From positions 1 through 37,669 of the forward strand of contig NZ_JAAVUQ010000057.1 of assembly GCF_018449515.1 (NCBI RefSeq): a stretch of DNA of 37,669 nt. The letters are read 5' to 3'. The notes beneath the pieces were generated by a model that did not search any database, was not told the origin of the DNA, and saw only the letters and a program-made list of their open reading frames with translations. Each line of letters starts with the position of its first letter. Within the stretch, counting starts at the first letter, position 1. The DNA comes from Caballeronia sp. dw_19. GTDB lineage: Bacteria > Pseudomonadota > Gammaproteobacteria > Burkholderiales > Burkholderiaceae. This document shows positions 8,447 to 16,615 of this stretch, one piece after another. The position numbers were made by a program, and so were the translations under genes.

Positions 8447-9010
8447 TTAGATCTTGCCGACGAGGTCAAGCGACGGCGTCAGCGTTTCAGCGCCCGGCGT
8501 CCACTTGGCGGGGCAGACTTCGCCCGGATGCGAGGCGACGTATTGCGCGGCCTGCACCTTGCGCAGCAGTTCGCCAGCGTCACGGCCGATGCCGTTGTCG
8601 TGGATTTCGCACAGCTTGATCTCGCCTTCCGGGTTGATCACGAACGTGCCGCGCAGCGCCAGGCCTTCTTCTTCGATCAACACGTCGAAGGCGCGCGAGA
8701 TCACCAGCGTCGGATCGGCAATCATCGGATACTGGATCTTGGCGATCGTGTCCGACGTGTCGTGCCATGCCTTGTGCGTGAAATGGGTGTCGGTCGACAC
8801 ACTGTAGATTTCGACGCCCAGCTTCTTGAATTCTGCGTAACGGTCGGCCAGATCGCCGAGTTCCGTCGGGCAAACAAACGTGAAGTCAGCCGGGTAGAAC
8901 ACCAGGACGGACCATTTGCCCTTGAGGCTTTCTTCGGTCACGGTGACGAAGTCGCCGTTGTGGTAAGCATTGGCTTTGAACGGTTTGACCTGGCTGTTGA
9001 TGATCGGCAT
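8447..9010 (-). CDS. ahpC: Alkyl hydroperoxide reductase C (2-Cys peroxiredoxin)
   Basis: 187 residues, the same length as enterobacterial AhpC. The peroxidatic cysteine is C47 in FYPADFTFVCPTE and the resolving cysteine is C166 in GEVCPAKW, so this is a typical 2-Cys peroxiredoxin that reduces H2O2, organic peroxides and peroxynitrite in the cytoplasm and is recycled by AhpF. An AAGGA ribosome site precedes the ATG at 9010. OxyR control is usual for this gene, but I cannot identify an OxyR site by eye. Confidence 0.97.
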   Translation of the reverse strand: MPIINSQVKPFKANAYHNGDFVTVTEESLKGKWSVLVFYPADFTFVCPTELGDLADRYAEFKKLGVEIYSVSTDTHFTHKAWHDTSDTIAKIQYPMIADPTLVISRAFDVLIEEEGLALRGTFVINPEGEIKLCEIHDNGIGRDAGELLRKVQAAQYVASHPGEVCPAKWTPGAETLTPSLDLVGKI

Positions 9011-9303
9011 TGCGTATGTCCTTGTGTTAAGTGGTTAAGTGGTAAGGAAGTGAACGAAGTATGACGGGAGGCGCCCAATATGGAAAATCGAATGATTTAA
9101 TGGGGCCGATGTGGTGAGGCTATCAGGGTTAATACGGCTGAGTGAGGCCGCCGCATTAACGGGGCCGCATTTTATCGTTACCTGGAACCTGCTGCCAATA
9201 TCGGGATCGCTGCAATCCGCGATCGCAGGCAGGTTCGACAAACACGACGGGCATGGGCGTTGCGCACATCCCGCTTTAGCTAACGGAATCAACAGGAGGG
9301 TGT
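9011..9303. promoter_or_regulatory. Divergent promoter region ahpC / F420-reductase-like gene
   Basis: 293 bases without a convincing gene. It must hold the ahpC promoter (minus) and that of the plus-strand oxidoreductase. I note a short tandem TTAAGTGG (9027-9042) next to the ahpC ribosome site and no clear sigma-70 hexamers. A small plus-strand open frame here has no coding features. Confidence 0.5.
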
Positions 9304-9999
9304 ATGAAAATCGGCATCATTGGCGCGGGTAATATTGGTCGCGTACTGGCGCTGCGCTGGGTCGAGCATGGGCATGAGGTCCTGATCGGCAACTCGCGGG
9401 GGCCGGATACGCTGGCCGAAGTCGCGGCCGAAACCGGGGCAACGGCCGCCGAGCTTGCCGACGTGGTACGGGGCGCGGCCGTGATCGTGGTCACGATTCC
9501 CGAAAAGAAAGTGCTGAATCTGCCGGCCGGCTTGTTCGACGACGTGCCGGAGACCACGGTCGTGATCGACACCGGAAATTACTATCCGCGCGAGCGCGAT
9601 GGCCGTATCGACGGGATCGAGTCCGGCATGATGGAAAGCGCGTGGGTCTCGCAGCAGATCGGGCGTCCGGTCATCAAGGTGTTCAACAACATCTACGCGG
9701 CGCATTTGCGCGATCTCGGCAAGCCTGAGGGCACGTCGGGACGCGTGGCGTTGCCGGTCTCGGGCGATAACGCCGACGCCAAAGCCGTCGTGATGCAACT
9801 GGTCAACGAAATTGGCTTCGATCCGGTGGATAACGGCGGTATTGACGACTCCTGGCGCCACCAGCCGGGCACGCCGGTCTACACGAAGGATTTCGATAGA
9901 GAGGGCCTGAAGGCCGGTTTGCAGAAGGCGGAGAAGGCTCGCAAGCCGCAATGGAGCGCGACGGACAAGAGCCCCGGCAGCTTCGATCACCCCGCATGA
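9304..9999 (+). CDS. NADPH-dependent F420 reductase-like oxidoreductase
   Basis: 231 residues. The N-terminal Rossmann fold shows GIIGAGNIG (residues 3-11), followed by EVLIGNSRGPDTLAE, which resembles the NADP 2'-phosphate-binding region of the F420:NADP oxidoreductase/ketol-acid reductoisomerase-like family (PF03807 type). A dinucleotide-binding pattern recurs in IVVTIPEKKV and KVFNNIYAAHL. Beta-proteobacteria normally lack F420, so the family name should not be read as the reaction; a small NADPH-dependent dehydrogenase is a safer description. An AGGAGG ribosome site precedes the ATG. It is a single gene ending in a hairpin shared with the convergent binding-protein gene. Confidence 0.83.
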   Translation: MKIGIIGAGNIGRVLALRWVEHGHEVLIGNSRGPDTLAEVAAETGATAAELADVVRGAAVIVVTIPEKKVLNLPAGLFDDVPETTVVIDTGNYYPRERDGRIDGIESGMMESAWVSQQIGRPVIKVFNNIYAAHLRDLGKPEGTSGRVALPVSGDNADAKAVVMQLVNEIGFDPVDNGGIDDSWRHQPGTPVYTKDFDREGLKAGLQKAEKARKPQWSATDKSPGSFDHPA

Positions 10000-10007
10000 A
10001 GCAACAC

Positions 10008-10041
10008 GGCGACGGGCCTTTCAAATTCAAAGCCCGTCGCC
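10008..10041. terminator. Bidirectional hairpin between convergent genes
   Basis: GGCGACGGGC (10008-10017) pairs with GCCCGTCGCC (10032-10041), with further CTTT/AAAG pairing in the loop. It lies between two converging stop codons. T-tracts are weak on both sides, so its strength is uncertain. Confidence 0.65.
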
Positions 10042-10060
10042 TTGAAGCCGGGGCGCGTTG

Positions 10061-11707
10061 TCAGTCGAGCGAGATGCCGTCGAAACGATGACCGCCCAGC
10101 GGGCTGATCTCGTAGCCCTTGACGTCCTTCGTCATCAACTGAAACGCGTTCGCGTGGGCGATCGGCGTATACGGAACCTGATCCTTGAACACGACTTGCG
10201 CCTGCTCATACAGCCTGGTGCGGGCCGGCTGGTCGGTGATCAGCCGCGCTTTCCCGATCAGGTCGTCGAATTGCTTGTCGCACCACTTCGCCACGTTGCT
10301 GCCATGCACCGCGTCGCAGCCGAGGGTCGTGCCGAGCCAGTTGTCCGGGTCGCCGTTATCGCCCATCCAGCCGTAAAGGATGGCGTCGTGCTCGCCGCCT
10401 TCTTTCGCGCGCTTGTTATATTCGGCCCATTCGTAGGTCACGATGTTCGCTTTCACGCCAATCTTCGCCCAATCCGATTGAATCAATTGCGCCATCAGGC
10501 GCGCGTTGGGGTTATAGCCGCGCTGCACGGGCATGGCCCATAACGTGATCGAAAAGCCGTTCGGAAAACCCGCCTGCTTCAGCAGTTCACGCGCCTTCGC
10601 GGGATCATAAGGCGCATCTTTCAGCGCCTTGTTATACGACCATTGTGACGGCGGCATCGGATTCGAGGCCACGGTCGCAGCCCCTTCGTAGACGCTCTTC
10701 AGGATGGCCGGTTTGTCGATGGCCATGTCCAGCGCGCGGCGCACCAGCACGTTATCGAGCGGTTTGTGGGTGGTGTTGTAGCCGACATAAGCTACGTTGA
10801 AACCTACGCCTGACAGCACCGTGAGGTTCGGATTGCTGCGCGCGGTCTGGATATCGGCGGGGCGCGGGAAGGCGGTCATCTGGCATTCGCCGCTCGCGAG
10901 TTTTTGCATGCGCACAGCCGCATCCGGCGTGATGGCGAACACCAGTTTTGCGATATGCACGTCCTTCTTGTTCCAGAAGTCCGGATTCGCGTCGTAGCGG
11001 ATGATCGCGTCTTTCTGATGATCACGGAACACGAACGGCCCGGTGCCCACGGGCTTCTGGTTCAGGTCCTCCGCCTTGCCGGCCTTCAGCAACTGGTCGG
11101 CGTATTGCGCCGAAACAATGGAGGCGAACTCCATCGCTATATTGCGCACGAACACCACGTCGGACGTGTGCAGCGTGAAGCGCACCGTGTAGTCATCGAG
11201 TTTTTCAATCGATGCAATGTTCTTGTCGTAACCGAGATCGCTGAGATACGGGAAGCTGACCGGATGCGCTTTCTGGAACGGATTGTCCGGATCGATCATG
11301 CGTTTGAACGTGAAGATGACGTCGTCCGCATCGAAGTCGCGCGTGGGCTTGAACCAGGGCGTGGTCTGGAACTTGACGCCGTGCCGCAGATGAAACGTGA
11401 AGGTCTTCGCGTCGGCCGATTCGTCCCATGACTCGGCCAGACCGGGCACCAGGGTGAGCGAACCGCGCTCGAATTCGACCAGGGTGTCGTAGACTGCGTG
11501 CGCACCGGCGTCGAAGTCTGTGCTGGTGGTGTATTGCGCGGAATCGAAGCCCGCGGGACTGCCTTCCGAACAGAACACCAGGGTTTTGCCCGCCGCGTGG
11601 GCTGTGCCGGCGAGCGCCCCAAGGGCGGCAAGCGTGCAAACCGCAGTGCGGGCCAGCGCGAAGAACGAGCTGGCTGTCGAGCTTTGATTCGGGCTTTGAT
11701 ATGGCAT
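10061..11707 (-). CDS. dppA: Periplasmic dipeptide/oligopeptide-type ABC transporter binding protein
   Basis: 548 residues with a signal peptide ending in GTAHAAGKTLVF. The SBP_bac_5 fold follows: VYDTLVEFERGSLTLVPGLAES, FHLRHGVKF, VIFTFKRMIDPDNPF and the C-terminal ILYGWMGDNGDPDNWLG, which is a DppA signature. The ATG at 11707 is chosen because the 66 extra residues of the longer open frame precede the signal peptide and look non-coding. It takes peptides (or heme or ALA, as for E. coli DppA) to the DppBCDF permease, which is not adjacent. It is monocistronic, so the permease must be supplied from another locus. The dppA symbol is by resemblance only. Confidence 0.88.
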   Translation of the reverse strand: MPYQSPNQSSTASSFFALARTAVCTLAALGALAGTAHAAGKTLVFCSEGSPAGFDSAQYTTSTDFDAGAHAVYDTLVEFERGSLTLVPGLAESWDESADAKTFTFHLRHGVKFQTTPWFKPTRDFDADDVIFTFKRMIDPDNPFQKAHPVSFPYLSDLGYDKNIASIEKLDDYTVRFTLHTSDVVFVRNIAMEFASIVSAQYADQLLKAGKAEDLNQKPVGTGPFVFRDHQKDAIIRYDANPDFWNKKDVHIAKLVFAITPDAAVRMQKLASGECQMTAFPRPADIQTARSNPNLTVLSGVGFNVAYVGYNTTHKPLDNVLVRRALDMAIDKPAILKSVYEGAATVASNPMPPSQWSYNKALKDAPYDPAKARELLKQAGFPNGFSITLWAMPVQRGYNPNARLMAQLIQSDWAKIGVKANIVTYEWAEYNKRAKEGGEHDAILYGWMGDNGDPDNWLGTTLGCDAVHGSNVAKWCDKQFDDLIGKARLITDQPARTRLYEQAQVVFKDQVPYTPIAHANAFQLMTKDVKGYEISPLGGHRFDGISLD

Positions 11708-12026
11708 GTAAGGTCGGTAAGGGTTGACGGGCGCTGCCCGGAGGCACGCGGGCGCGCCTAAGTAGTCATGTACTTTACCAACCACGGAATTTTTGACGAA
11801 GCGATACGTTCTTCTTTTGATATGTCGAAAACCGTCGTCGGGACCTGGGGCGGTTTCACCCGGTTCATCGGACGGCCACAGGTCCTTCCAGCCTGCGGGC
11901 TGCAAATATTTCCCGGGCGTTTTAACATGTCGGACCGGGCGCTCCCGCTTTCTTCCAGCTTCTTGCTAAAGTTACCGATTAAATACCGGTATGCGGCCCA
12001 CGCCCTCCTAGGCAGTACAAGAGAAC
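11708..12026. promoter_or_regulatory. Divergent intergenic region dppA / ribA
   Basis: 319 bases with no supportable gene. It carries the promoters of dppA-like (minus) and ribA (plus). I looked for an FMN riboswitch in front of ribA and did not find the conserved RFN motifs. A plus-strand frame at 11768-12043 overlaps the ribA start and has no coding features. An AAGAGAA purine stretch just before the ribA ATG can serve as ribosome site. Confidence 0.5.
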
Positions 12027-12677
12027 ATGAAAAACGTTTCTGATTCACCGGCAGCCACTGCCGTAGCAACCCACGAAGAATGCGTTGAACTCGTGGCGAA
12101 GGCCACGATTCCCACGCGTTACGGCGTGTTTGAGTCGCATGTGTATCGCGTGAAAAGCACGGGCGCCGAGCATCTGACGCTTGTCATGGGCGATGTCAGC
12201 CATGGCGAATCCGTGCTGTGCCGGCTGCATTCCGAGTGTGTCACGGGCGACGTATTCGGCTCGTATCGGTGTGATTGCGGCGAGCAACTGGACCTCGCCA
12301 TGCGTTATATCGCGGCTGAAAATCGCGGTATCTTGCTGTATCTGCGCGGTCATGAAGGGCGCGGCATCGGGCTGGCGAACAAGATCCGCGCGTATGCGCT
12401 GCAAGAGCAGGGGTACGACACCGTTGATGCCAACCTGCATCTCGGTTTGCCCGACGACGCGCGGGAATATGATTCGGCCGCCGCGATCCTGCGTGCGCTC
12501 GATGTACGGTCGGTGCGCTTGATGAGCAACAATCCGTCGAAGTTCGACACGCTGCTCAAGCACGATATCCCGGTCTGCGAACGAGTGGCGCTGGCCATTC
12601 CCGTGCGTGAGGAAAACGAGCGCTACATCAAGACGAAGCAGGTCCGCTTCGGCCACTACTTTGATGAAAATGAATAG
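12027..12677 (+). CDS. ribA: GTP cyclohydrolase II
   Basis: 216 residues, standalone RibA without a RibB domain. The zinc site is intact: CRLHSECVTGDVFGSYRCDCGEQL contains the three cysteines in the order C-x10-C-x-C (positions about 66-90). HEGRGIGLANKIRAYALQEQG and NNPSKFDTL follow, the substrate-binding signatures. It converts GTP to the 2,5-diamino-6-ribosylamino-pyrimidinone 5'-phosphate that begins riboflavin synthesis. No other rib gene is next to it, which fits dispersed riboflavin genes in this group or a second copy for stress supply of flavin. Confidence 0.96.
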   Translation: MKNVSDSPAATAVATHEECVELVAKATIPTRYGVFESHVYRVKSTGAEHLTLVMGDVSHGESVLCRLHSECVTGDVFGSYRCDCGEQLDLAMRYIAAENRGILLYLRGHEGRGIGLANKIRAYALQEQGYDTVDANLHLGLPDDAREYDSAAAILRALDVRSVRLMSNNPSKFDTLLKHDIPVCERVALAIPVREENERYIKTKQVRFGHYFDENE

Positions 12678-12684
12678 TTGACTG

Positions 12685-12706
12685 CGGGGGTATAGGTAGT
12701 CCCCCG
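12685..12706. terminator. Hairpin between ribA and 2OG oxygenase gene
   Basis: CGGGGG (12685-12690) and CCCCCG (12701-12706) with a ten-base loop, between two converging genes. GGTTT follows on the plus strand, so it is probably a weak bidirectional terminator. Confidence 0.45.
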
Positions 12707-12710
12707 GGTT

Positions 12711-13433
12711 TCAGGTTGCGTCGTGGAAAATGATGCCGACCGTATGCCGGTGCCCCGATCTCAGCCGGCTCACGCCATGCCTGAGATTCACGCGATACGC
12801 TCCGCGCGTTCCGTTCACCGGCCGGTTATGCACGGCAAAAATCACGGCGTCCCCTTGCACTAACGGCACGACTTCGGCCCGCGACTGCATGCGCGGCCGC
12901 TGCTCGGTCATCACAAACTCCCCGCCCGTAAAGTCACGTCCCGGTACCGACAGCAGAACCGCGAGCTGAAGCGGAAATACGTGCTCGCCGTACAGGTCCT
13001 GATGAAGGCAGTTGTAGTCGCCTTGCGCGTATTGCAGGATCAGCGGTGTGGGGCGAAGCTGGCCGGCCGCGTGGCATCGATCGATAAAAGCGGCGTGGTC
13101 CGGTGGATACCGGGTGTCGATACGCATGATCTCGTTCCATCGATTAGCGATTCCGACAAGATGCGGATACGTCGCGCTGCGTAACGTACCGATCACCTCA
13201 GGCAGCGGATAAGCGTAGTACTTGTACTCGCCGCGCCCGAAACCGTGGCGCGCCATGACCACGCGGCTTCTATACAACTCGTCACGCACATAAAGCGCTT
13301 TCAGCGCGTCACATTCCGCGGGCGTGAGCAGGCGCTGGACTGTTGCGCAGCCGAATTCATCCAGTTCCTCTTGCACCGCATGCCAGTCGACGGCGTTCAC
13401 GCGAGCTTCTATATTCGTCGTCAGGGCATCCAT
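12711..13433 (-). CDS. 2-oxoglutarate/Fe(II)-dependent dioxygenase, prolyl-hydroxylase type
   Basis: 240 residues from the ATG at 13433, chosen because GGAG lies nine bases upstream; an in-frame ATG at 13448 has no such site. The double-stranded beta-helix iron site is complete: H144-x-D146 (CLHQDLYG), the distal H219 (LRHGVS) and R229 (HRHTVG) for 2-oxoglutarate. The pattern GGEFVMTEQRP is typical of a bacterial family annotated as prolyl 4-hydroxylase-like 2OG oxygenase. Its substrate, protein or small molecule, is unknown. It is a single gene. An AlkB-type repair function is less likely, because the AlkB nucleotide-recognition motifs are missing. Confidence 0.85.
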   Translation of the reverse strand: MDALTTNIEARVNAVDWHAVQEELDEFGCATVQRLLTPAECDALKALYVRDELYRSRVVMARHGFGRGEYKYYAYPLPEVIGTLRSATYPHLVGIANRWNEIMRIDTRYPPDHAAFIDRCHAAGQLRPTPLILQYAQGDYNCLHQDLYGEHVFPLQLAVLLSVPGRDFTGGEFVMTEQRPRMQSRAEVVPLVQGDAVIFAVHNRPVNGTRGAYRVNLRHGVSRLRSGHRHTVGIIFHDAT

Positions 13434-13571
13434 TGGCAGTTTCTCCATGCAGGTTTCGATGCCCCCAATGTCCGCTGCCTCGGGTTTCAAAACACTCCGG
13501 ATGTTGCGTTCATATTAGTGATCTGCACAATCCTCTGATGAAAATACTGACGCCTTCCCGCTCGCGCGCTC

Positions 13572-14186
13572 CTAGTGCTCCACTGACGGTGATTCCACTG
13601 CGGCGGAATCGCGCGATGCCGCGTCGCGCAGGCGGATGATCGTCTGCCGCGACGTGCTGAGCACCCGTGCGATTGCCGTCACGGTGCTGCCTGCGGCAAG
13701 CGCCTTCAGCGCTTGTTGCCGCTGTGAATCGGACAACGAGGCGGGACGTCCCTGATGCATGCCGTCCTTCTTGGCGATCGCGGCCGCGTCGAGTGCGCGG
13801 GCGCGTTTGGCATCGCGCTCCAGTTCGGCGGCAAGCTGGAGCACTCGGATTGGTGAGCCTTCGCCGCTCGCGCAAAGATCGGCTTTGCCTACGTCGAGGC
13901 AGATGGCGTGCGCCCCTTTTGCCGCCAGCGTGGTGAGTGTCGACACGGCGTCGCTGATGCTGCTTCCCAGGTATCCGAGGCGCGTGACCACCAGCGTGTC
14001 GCCGGGCTTGACGCGGCGGATGGCTCGCTGGAGGGCGGGGCGCGAGGTGGCGATCACGGCATGACTGCAGTGATCGACGAGCACGTACCCCATGTCGACC
14101 AGGAAACCGGCTTCGTCGATCTGGAACAGGTCGTTGTCGCGGCCGTCCTGATTGCCGGCGGTATTGACGTACACAATGAGGGTCAC
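13572..14186 (-). CDS. Catalytically degenerate serine-recombinase (resolvase) homologue
   Basis: 204 residues. The start is the GTG at 14186, with GGAG (14198-14195) eight bases upstream; the longer open frame overlaps the helicase end. The resolvase N-terminal fold is recognisable (PGDTLVVTRLGYLGSSISDAVSTL at 61-84) and a Hin-type helix-turn-helix follows (about 152-188), linked by GRPASLS. Catalytic residues are lost: the segment holding the nucleophile serine reads VYVNTAG, and the DRLGR motif (Asp67, Arg68, Arg71 in gamma-delta resolvase) reads GYLGS. It can hardly cut DNA but could still bind it. It lies 82 bases after the nuclease-helicase gene on the same strand and may share its SOS control. 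Confidence 0.8.
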   Translation of the reverse strand: MTLIVYVNTAGNQDGRDNDLFQIDEAGFLVDMGYVLVDHCSHAVIATSRPALQRAIRRVKPGDTLVVTRLGYLGSSISDAVSTLTTLAAKGAHAICLDVGKADLCASGEGSPIRVLQLAAELERDAKRARALDAAAIAKKDGMHQGRPASLSDSQRQQALKALAAGSTVTAIARVLSTSRQTIIRLRDAASRDSAAVESPSVEH

Positions 14187-14224
14187 GAGGCGCGCTCCAA
14201 CTCCAATAATGCCTTGCACGGCCC

Positions 14225-14242
14225 GCCGGCAACGGCGCCGGC
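14225..14242 (-). other. GC hairpin after the helicase stop
   Basis: GCCGGC repeats flank a six-base loop about 27 bases after the stop of the helicase gene and before the recombinase-like gene. No T-tract is seen. It could be a processing hairpin between the two genes of one transcript. Confidence 0.35.
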
Positions 14243-14268
14243 CACGCCGGTCAGCGGCTTGGGCCATG

Positions 14269-16587
14269 TTAGCAAACTGTCGGGCGACGCGCCTCCGTGG
14301 AGTGCCGGACGATTTCCACTCGCCACCACGAAGGCAGCAGGCGGCGCACGTCGGCGCGGGCAAAACGGTCGTCGATGAGATACAGCACCCCTTCATCGGT
14401 CTGTCCTCGAATCACGCGCCCTGCAGCCTGTACCACTTTCTGCAGCCCGGGAAACAGATAGGTGTAGTCGTACCCGGCGCCGAACTCCTCGTCCATGTGC
14501 ACTCTCATTTGCTGGTTGACCGGATTGAGTTGCGGCAGTCCAAGCGTCGCGATGAACGCGCCAATCAACCGTGTGCCGGTCAGGTCGATACCCTCGCCGA
14601 ACGTTCCGCCGAGCACGGCGAAGCCGACACCACGGCCTGTTGGTGTGAAACGCGCGAGAAAAGCCTGCTGGTCCGCTTCGCTCATTGAACGCATTTGCGT
14701 CCACACCGGAATGTCCGGGTGCTCGCGAAGCAGCGCGCCGGCGACCTGATCGAGATAGTCGAAGCTGCTGAAGAAACTCAGGTAGTTGCCGGGCGTGCGC
14801 CGGTATTGAGTTGCGATGAGATCGACGAGGAATGGTACGGACTGCTTTCGATCATGAAACCGCGTGGAAACATTCGCTATGACCCGCACCTGCAACTGGT
14901 CCGCGTGAAAGGGCGATTCCACATTTACTTGCAGGCAGGTTTCGGGAAGACCCAGCATGTCGCCATGGAAATGCATGGGCGTGAGCGTTGCTGAGAACAG
15001 CGCGACCGAATGAGCGCGGGAAAAACGCGATTTCAGATGCGGCCCCGGCACGCGGTTGCGCAGGCACAGAACGGTGTTGCGCCGCGTGGAAGAGCGCGGG
15101 GACAGGGTGGTATCGAAGAGAGAGTGGGTGTCGAAGCGCTCGGCAATTCGCACGAAATGGATGGCATCGAAGTAAAAGCGCAGCATGTCGGGATCGAGGC
15201 GATCGAGCCCCGCGGGTTGCGCGCCCACCAACTCCGTCAATTCCCCCACTACCGCGATCATGTTTTCCAGCGCTTCAATGAAGGGTCCGGGCAGGTCGGC
15301 GTGCACGTCGTAATCGGCTGCCTGCTCGCTCGACATGATTTTCCATTCCTGGGCGATCCTGTCGAGCGCGCGCTTCAGCGGGGGCGGCGCGGTGCGGCGC
15401 ACGTTGCGAAAACGCGCTTCATCCAGCGTCGCCGAATACATGGCGCGGGCGCGTTCAACCAGGTTGTGCGCTTCGTCCACCAGGACGCCGATGCGCCATT
15501 CCTTCGACACCGCGAGGGAATACAGCATGGCGTGGGTATCGAAGTAATAGTTGTAGTCACCGACAATGATGTCGCTCCATTGCGCCAGTTCGTGGCTCAG
15601 ATAGTACGGACAGACGTTGTGCTCAAGGGCAACCTCGCGCAACCCCTGGCGGTCGAGTTGCGCCGCCTTGAGCGCGGCCTGTCGTGCGGCGGGCAAGCGG
15701 TCATAAAAGCCGCGCGCGAGCGGGCAGGATTCGCCGTGGCAGGCTCGGTCGGGGTGCTCGCAAGCTTTGTCCCGCGCGACCAGTTCGAGCACGCGCAGCG
15801 GTGTGCCTCGGCCAAGCGTGGTGAGTGCATCGAGAGCAAGCTGGCGGCCTGAACTCTTCGCGGTGAGAAAAAATATCTTGTCGATCTGTGCAGCAGGCCA
15901 TGCTTTCAACAGCGCAAACACGCTGCCCAGCGTCTTGCCTATACCGGTTGGCGCTTGCGCCAACAGACTGCGTCCGTGCAGCGCGCAACGGTAGATTGCC
16001 GCCGCCAGTTCCCGTTGTCCCGGATGCATCGATGGATAAGGGAAAACCATTTCTGCCAGCGCGCCGTCCAGTTTGGCGCGATGTTCGAGTTCCTGTTGCG
16101 CCCAATCCAGAAAACGCGCGCAGTGCTCGCGAAAGTGGTCGCAGAGTGCGTCGGCGGATTGCAGTTCGGTGAAGACGGTCTCCTTCTCGCTGGCAATATT
16201 GAAGTAGACGAGGGCAATGCGGATCTCCTGCAGGTTTAGCGTTTTGCAGCACAGCCAGCCGTAGATGCGCGCTTGCGCCCAGTGCAGATGCCGATGGTTG
16301 TCAGGGATCGCGCTGAGCTTGCCGCGGTACGTCTTGATCTCTTCCAGCTGGTTCAGGCCCGGGTCGTAACCGTCTGCGCGTCCGCGTACGAGCAGGGGAC
16401 CGAAGGTATCGGAGAGGCTTAACTCGGATTGGTAACGCTCGCCGCGACGGGCGGTGACGAGCCTATGCCCGGCCATGCCCTGTTGCGCGGTGGGCGAAGG
16501 CGTGAAGCGCAGGTCGAGGTCGCCGCGCTTGGCGGTGAACTCGCACAACGCGCGTACCGCGATGGTGTAGGCGGGCTGGTCGGGCAT
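14269..16587 (-). CDS. RecB-like nuclease fused to XPD/DinG-type Fe-S DNA helicase
   Basis: 772 residues from the ATG at 16587. Residues 1-110 carry the RecB/Cas4-type nuclease pattern: H41, D72 (GRADGYD), E83-x-K85 (EEIKTYRG) and Q105-x3-Y109. Then comes a superfamily 2 helicase: GIGKT 215-219, an iron-sulfur cluster with C276, C283, C288 and C326, DEAH 371-374, and a C-terminal Rad3/DinG motor with QAAGRVIRGQTDEG. The protein should unwind DNA 5'-3' and cut it, as a repair factor. The ATG sits inside a 30-bp LexA-type palindrome, and a GTG at 16593 is the alternative start. No usual ribosome site is seen, so translation may be leaderless or from a short leader. It is probably the first gene of an SOS-regulated unit with the recombinase-like gene. 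Confidence 0.9.
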   Translation of the reverse strand: MPDQPAYTIAVRALCEFTAKRGDLDLRFTPSPTAQQGMAGHRLVTARRGERYQSELSLSDTFGPLLVRGRADGYDPGLNQLEEIKTYRGKLSAIPDNHRHLHWAQARIYGWLCCKTLNLQEIRIALVYFNIASEKETVFTELQSADALCDHFREHCARFLDWAQQELEHRAKLDGALAEMVFPYPSMHPGQRELAAAIYRCALHGRSLLAQAPTGIGKTLGSVFALLKAWPAAQIDKIFFLTAKSSGRQLALDALTTLGRGTPLRVLELVARDKACEHPDRACHGESCPLARGFYDRLPAARQAALKAAQLDRQGLREVALEHNVCPYYLSHELAQWSDIIVGDYNYYFDTHAMLYSLAVSKEWRIGVLVDEAHNLVERARAMYSATLDEARFRNVRRTAPPPLKRALDRIAQEWKIMSSEQAADYDVHADLPGPFIEALENMIAVVGELTELVGAQPAGLDRLDPDMLRFYFDAIHFVRIAERFDTHSLFDTTLSPRSSTRRNTVLCLRNRVPGPHLKSRFSRAHSVALFSATLTPMHFHGDMLGLPETCLQVNVESPFHADQLQVRVIANVSTRFHDRKQSVPFLVDLIATQYRRTPGNYLSFFSSFDYLDQVAGALLREHPDIPVWTQMRSMSEADQQAFLARFTPTGRGVGFAVLGGTFGEGIDLTGTRLIGAFIATLGLPQLNPVNQQMRVHMDEEFGAGYDYTYLFPGLQKVVQAAGRVIRGQTDEGVLYLIDDRFARADVRRLLPSWWRVEIVRHSTEARRPTVC

Positions 16588-16615
16588 ATTCACTGTATGG
16601 ATATACAGTGAATAT
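16586..16615. promoter_or_regulatory. LexA (SOS) box inside a 30-bp palindrome
   Basis: 16593-16608 reads CTGT-N8-ACAG (CTGTATGGATATACAG), the LexA consensus of gamma- and beta-proteobacteria. Symmetry goes beyond it: 13-base arms (ATATTCACTGTAT) are perfect, with only the four central bases unpaired. The palindrome touches the ATG at 16587. A TAATAT stretch (minus strand, 16617-16612) could be a -10 element, putting the start of transcription within the box. Confidence 0.85.

Noticed and set aside
9027..9042. Tandem TTAAGTGG in front of ahpC as a regulator site
   Set aside because: Only two short copies, no symmetry and no match to OxyR sites known to me.
11708..11905. N-terminal extension of the DppA-like protein
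   Set aside because: The signal peptide begins at the internal ATG 11707; the extension would bury it and looks random.
11708..12026. FMN riboswitch upstream of ribA
   Set aside because: The conserved RFN sequence blocks (such as AGGG...GACCGGCGGU) are not present.
11768..12043. 91-codon plus-strand frame in the dppA/ribA gap
   Set aside because: It overlaps the start of ribA, has no ribosome site and lacks similarity or composition typical of the neighbours.
15010..15852. 280-codon open frame opposite the nuclease-helicase
   Set aside because: Antisense shadow with skewed composition and no motif.
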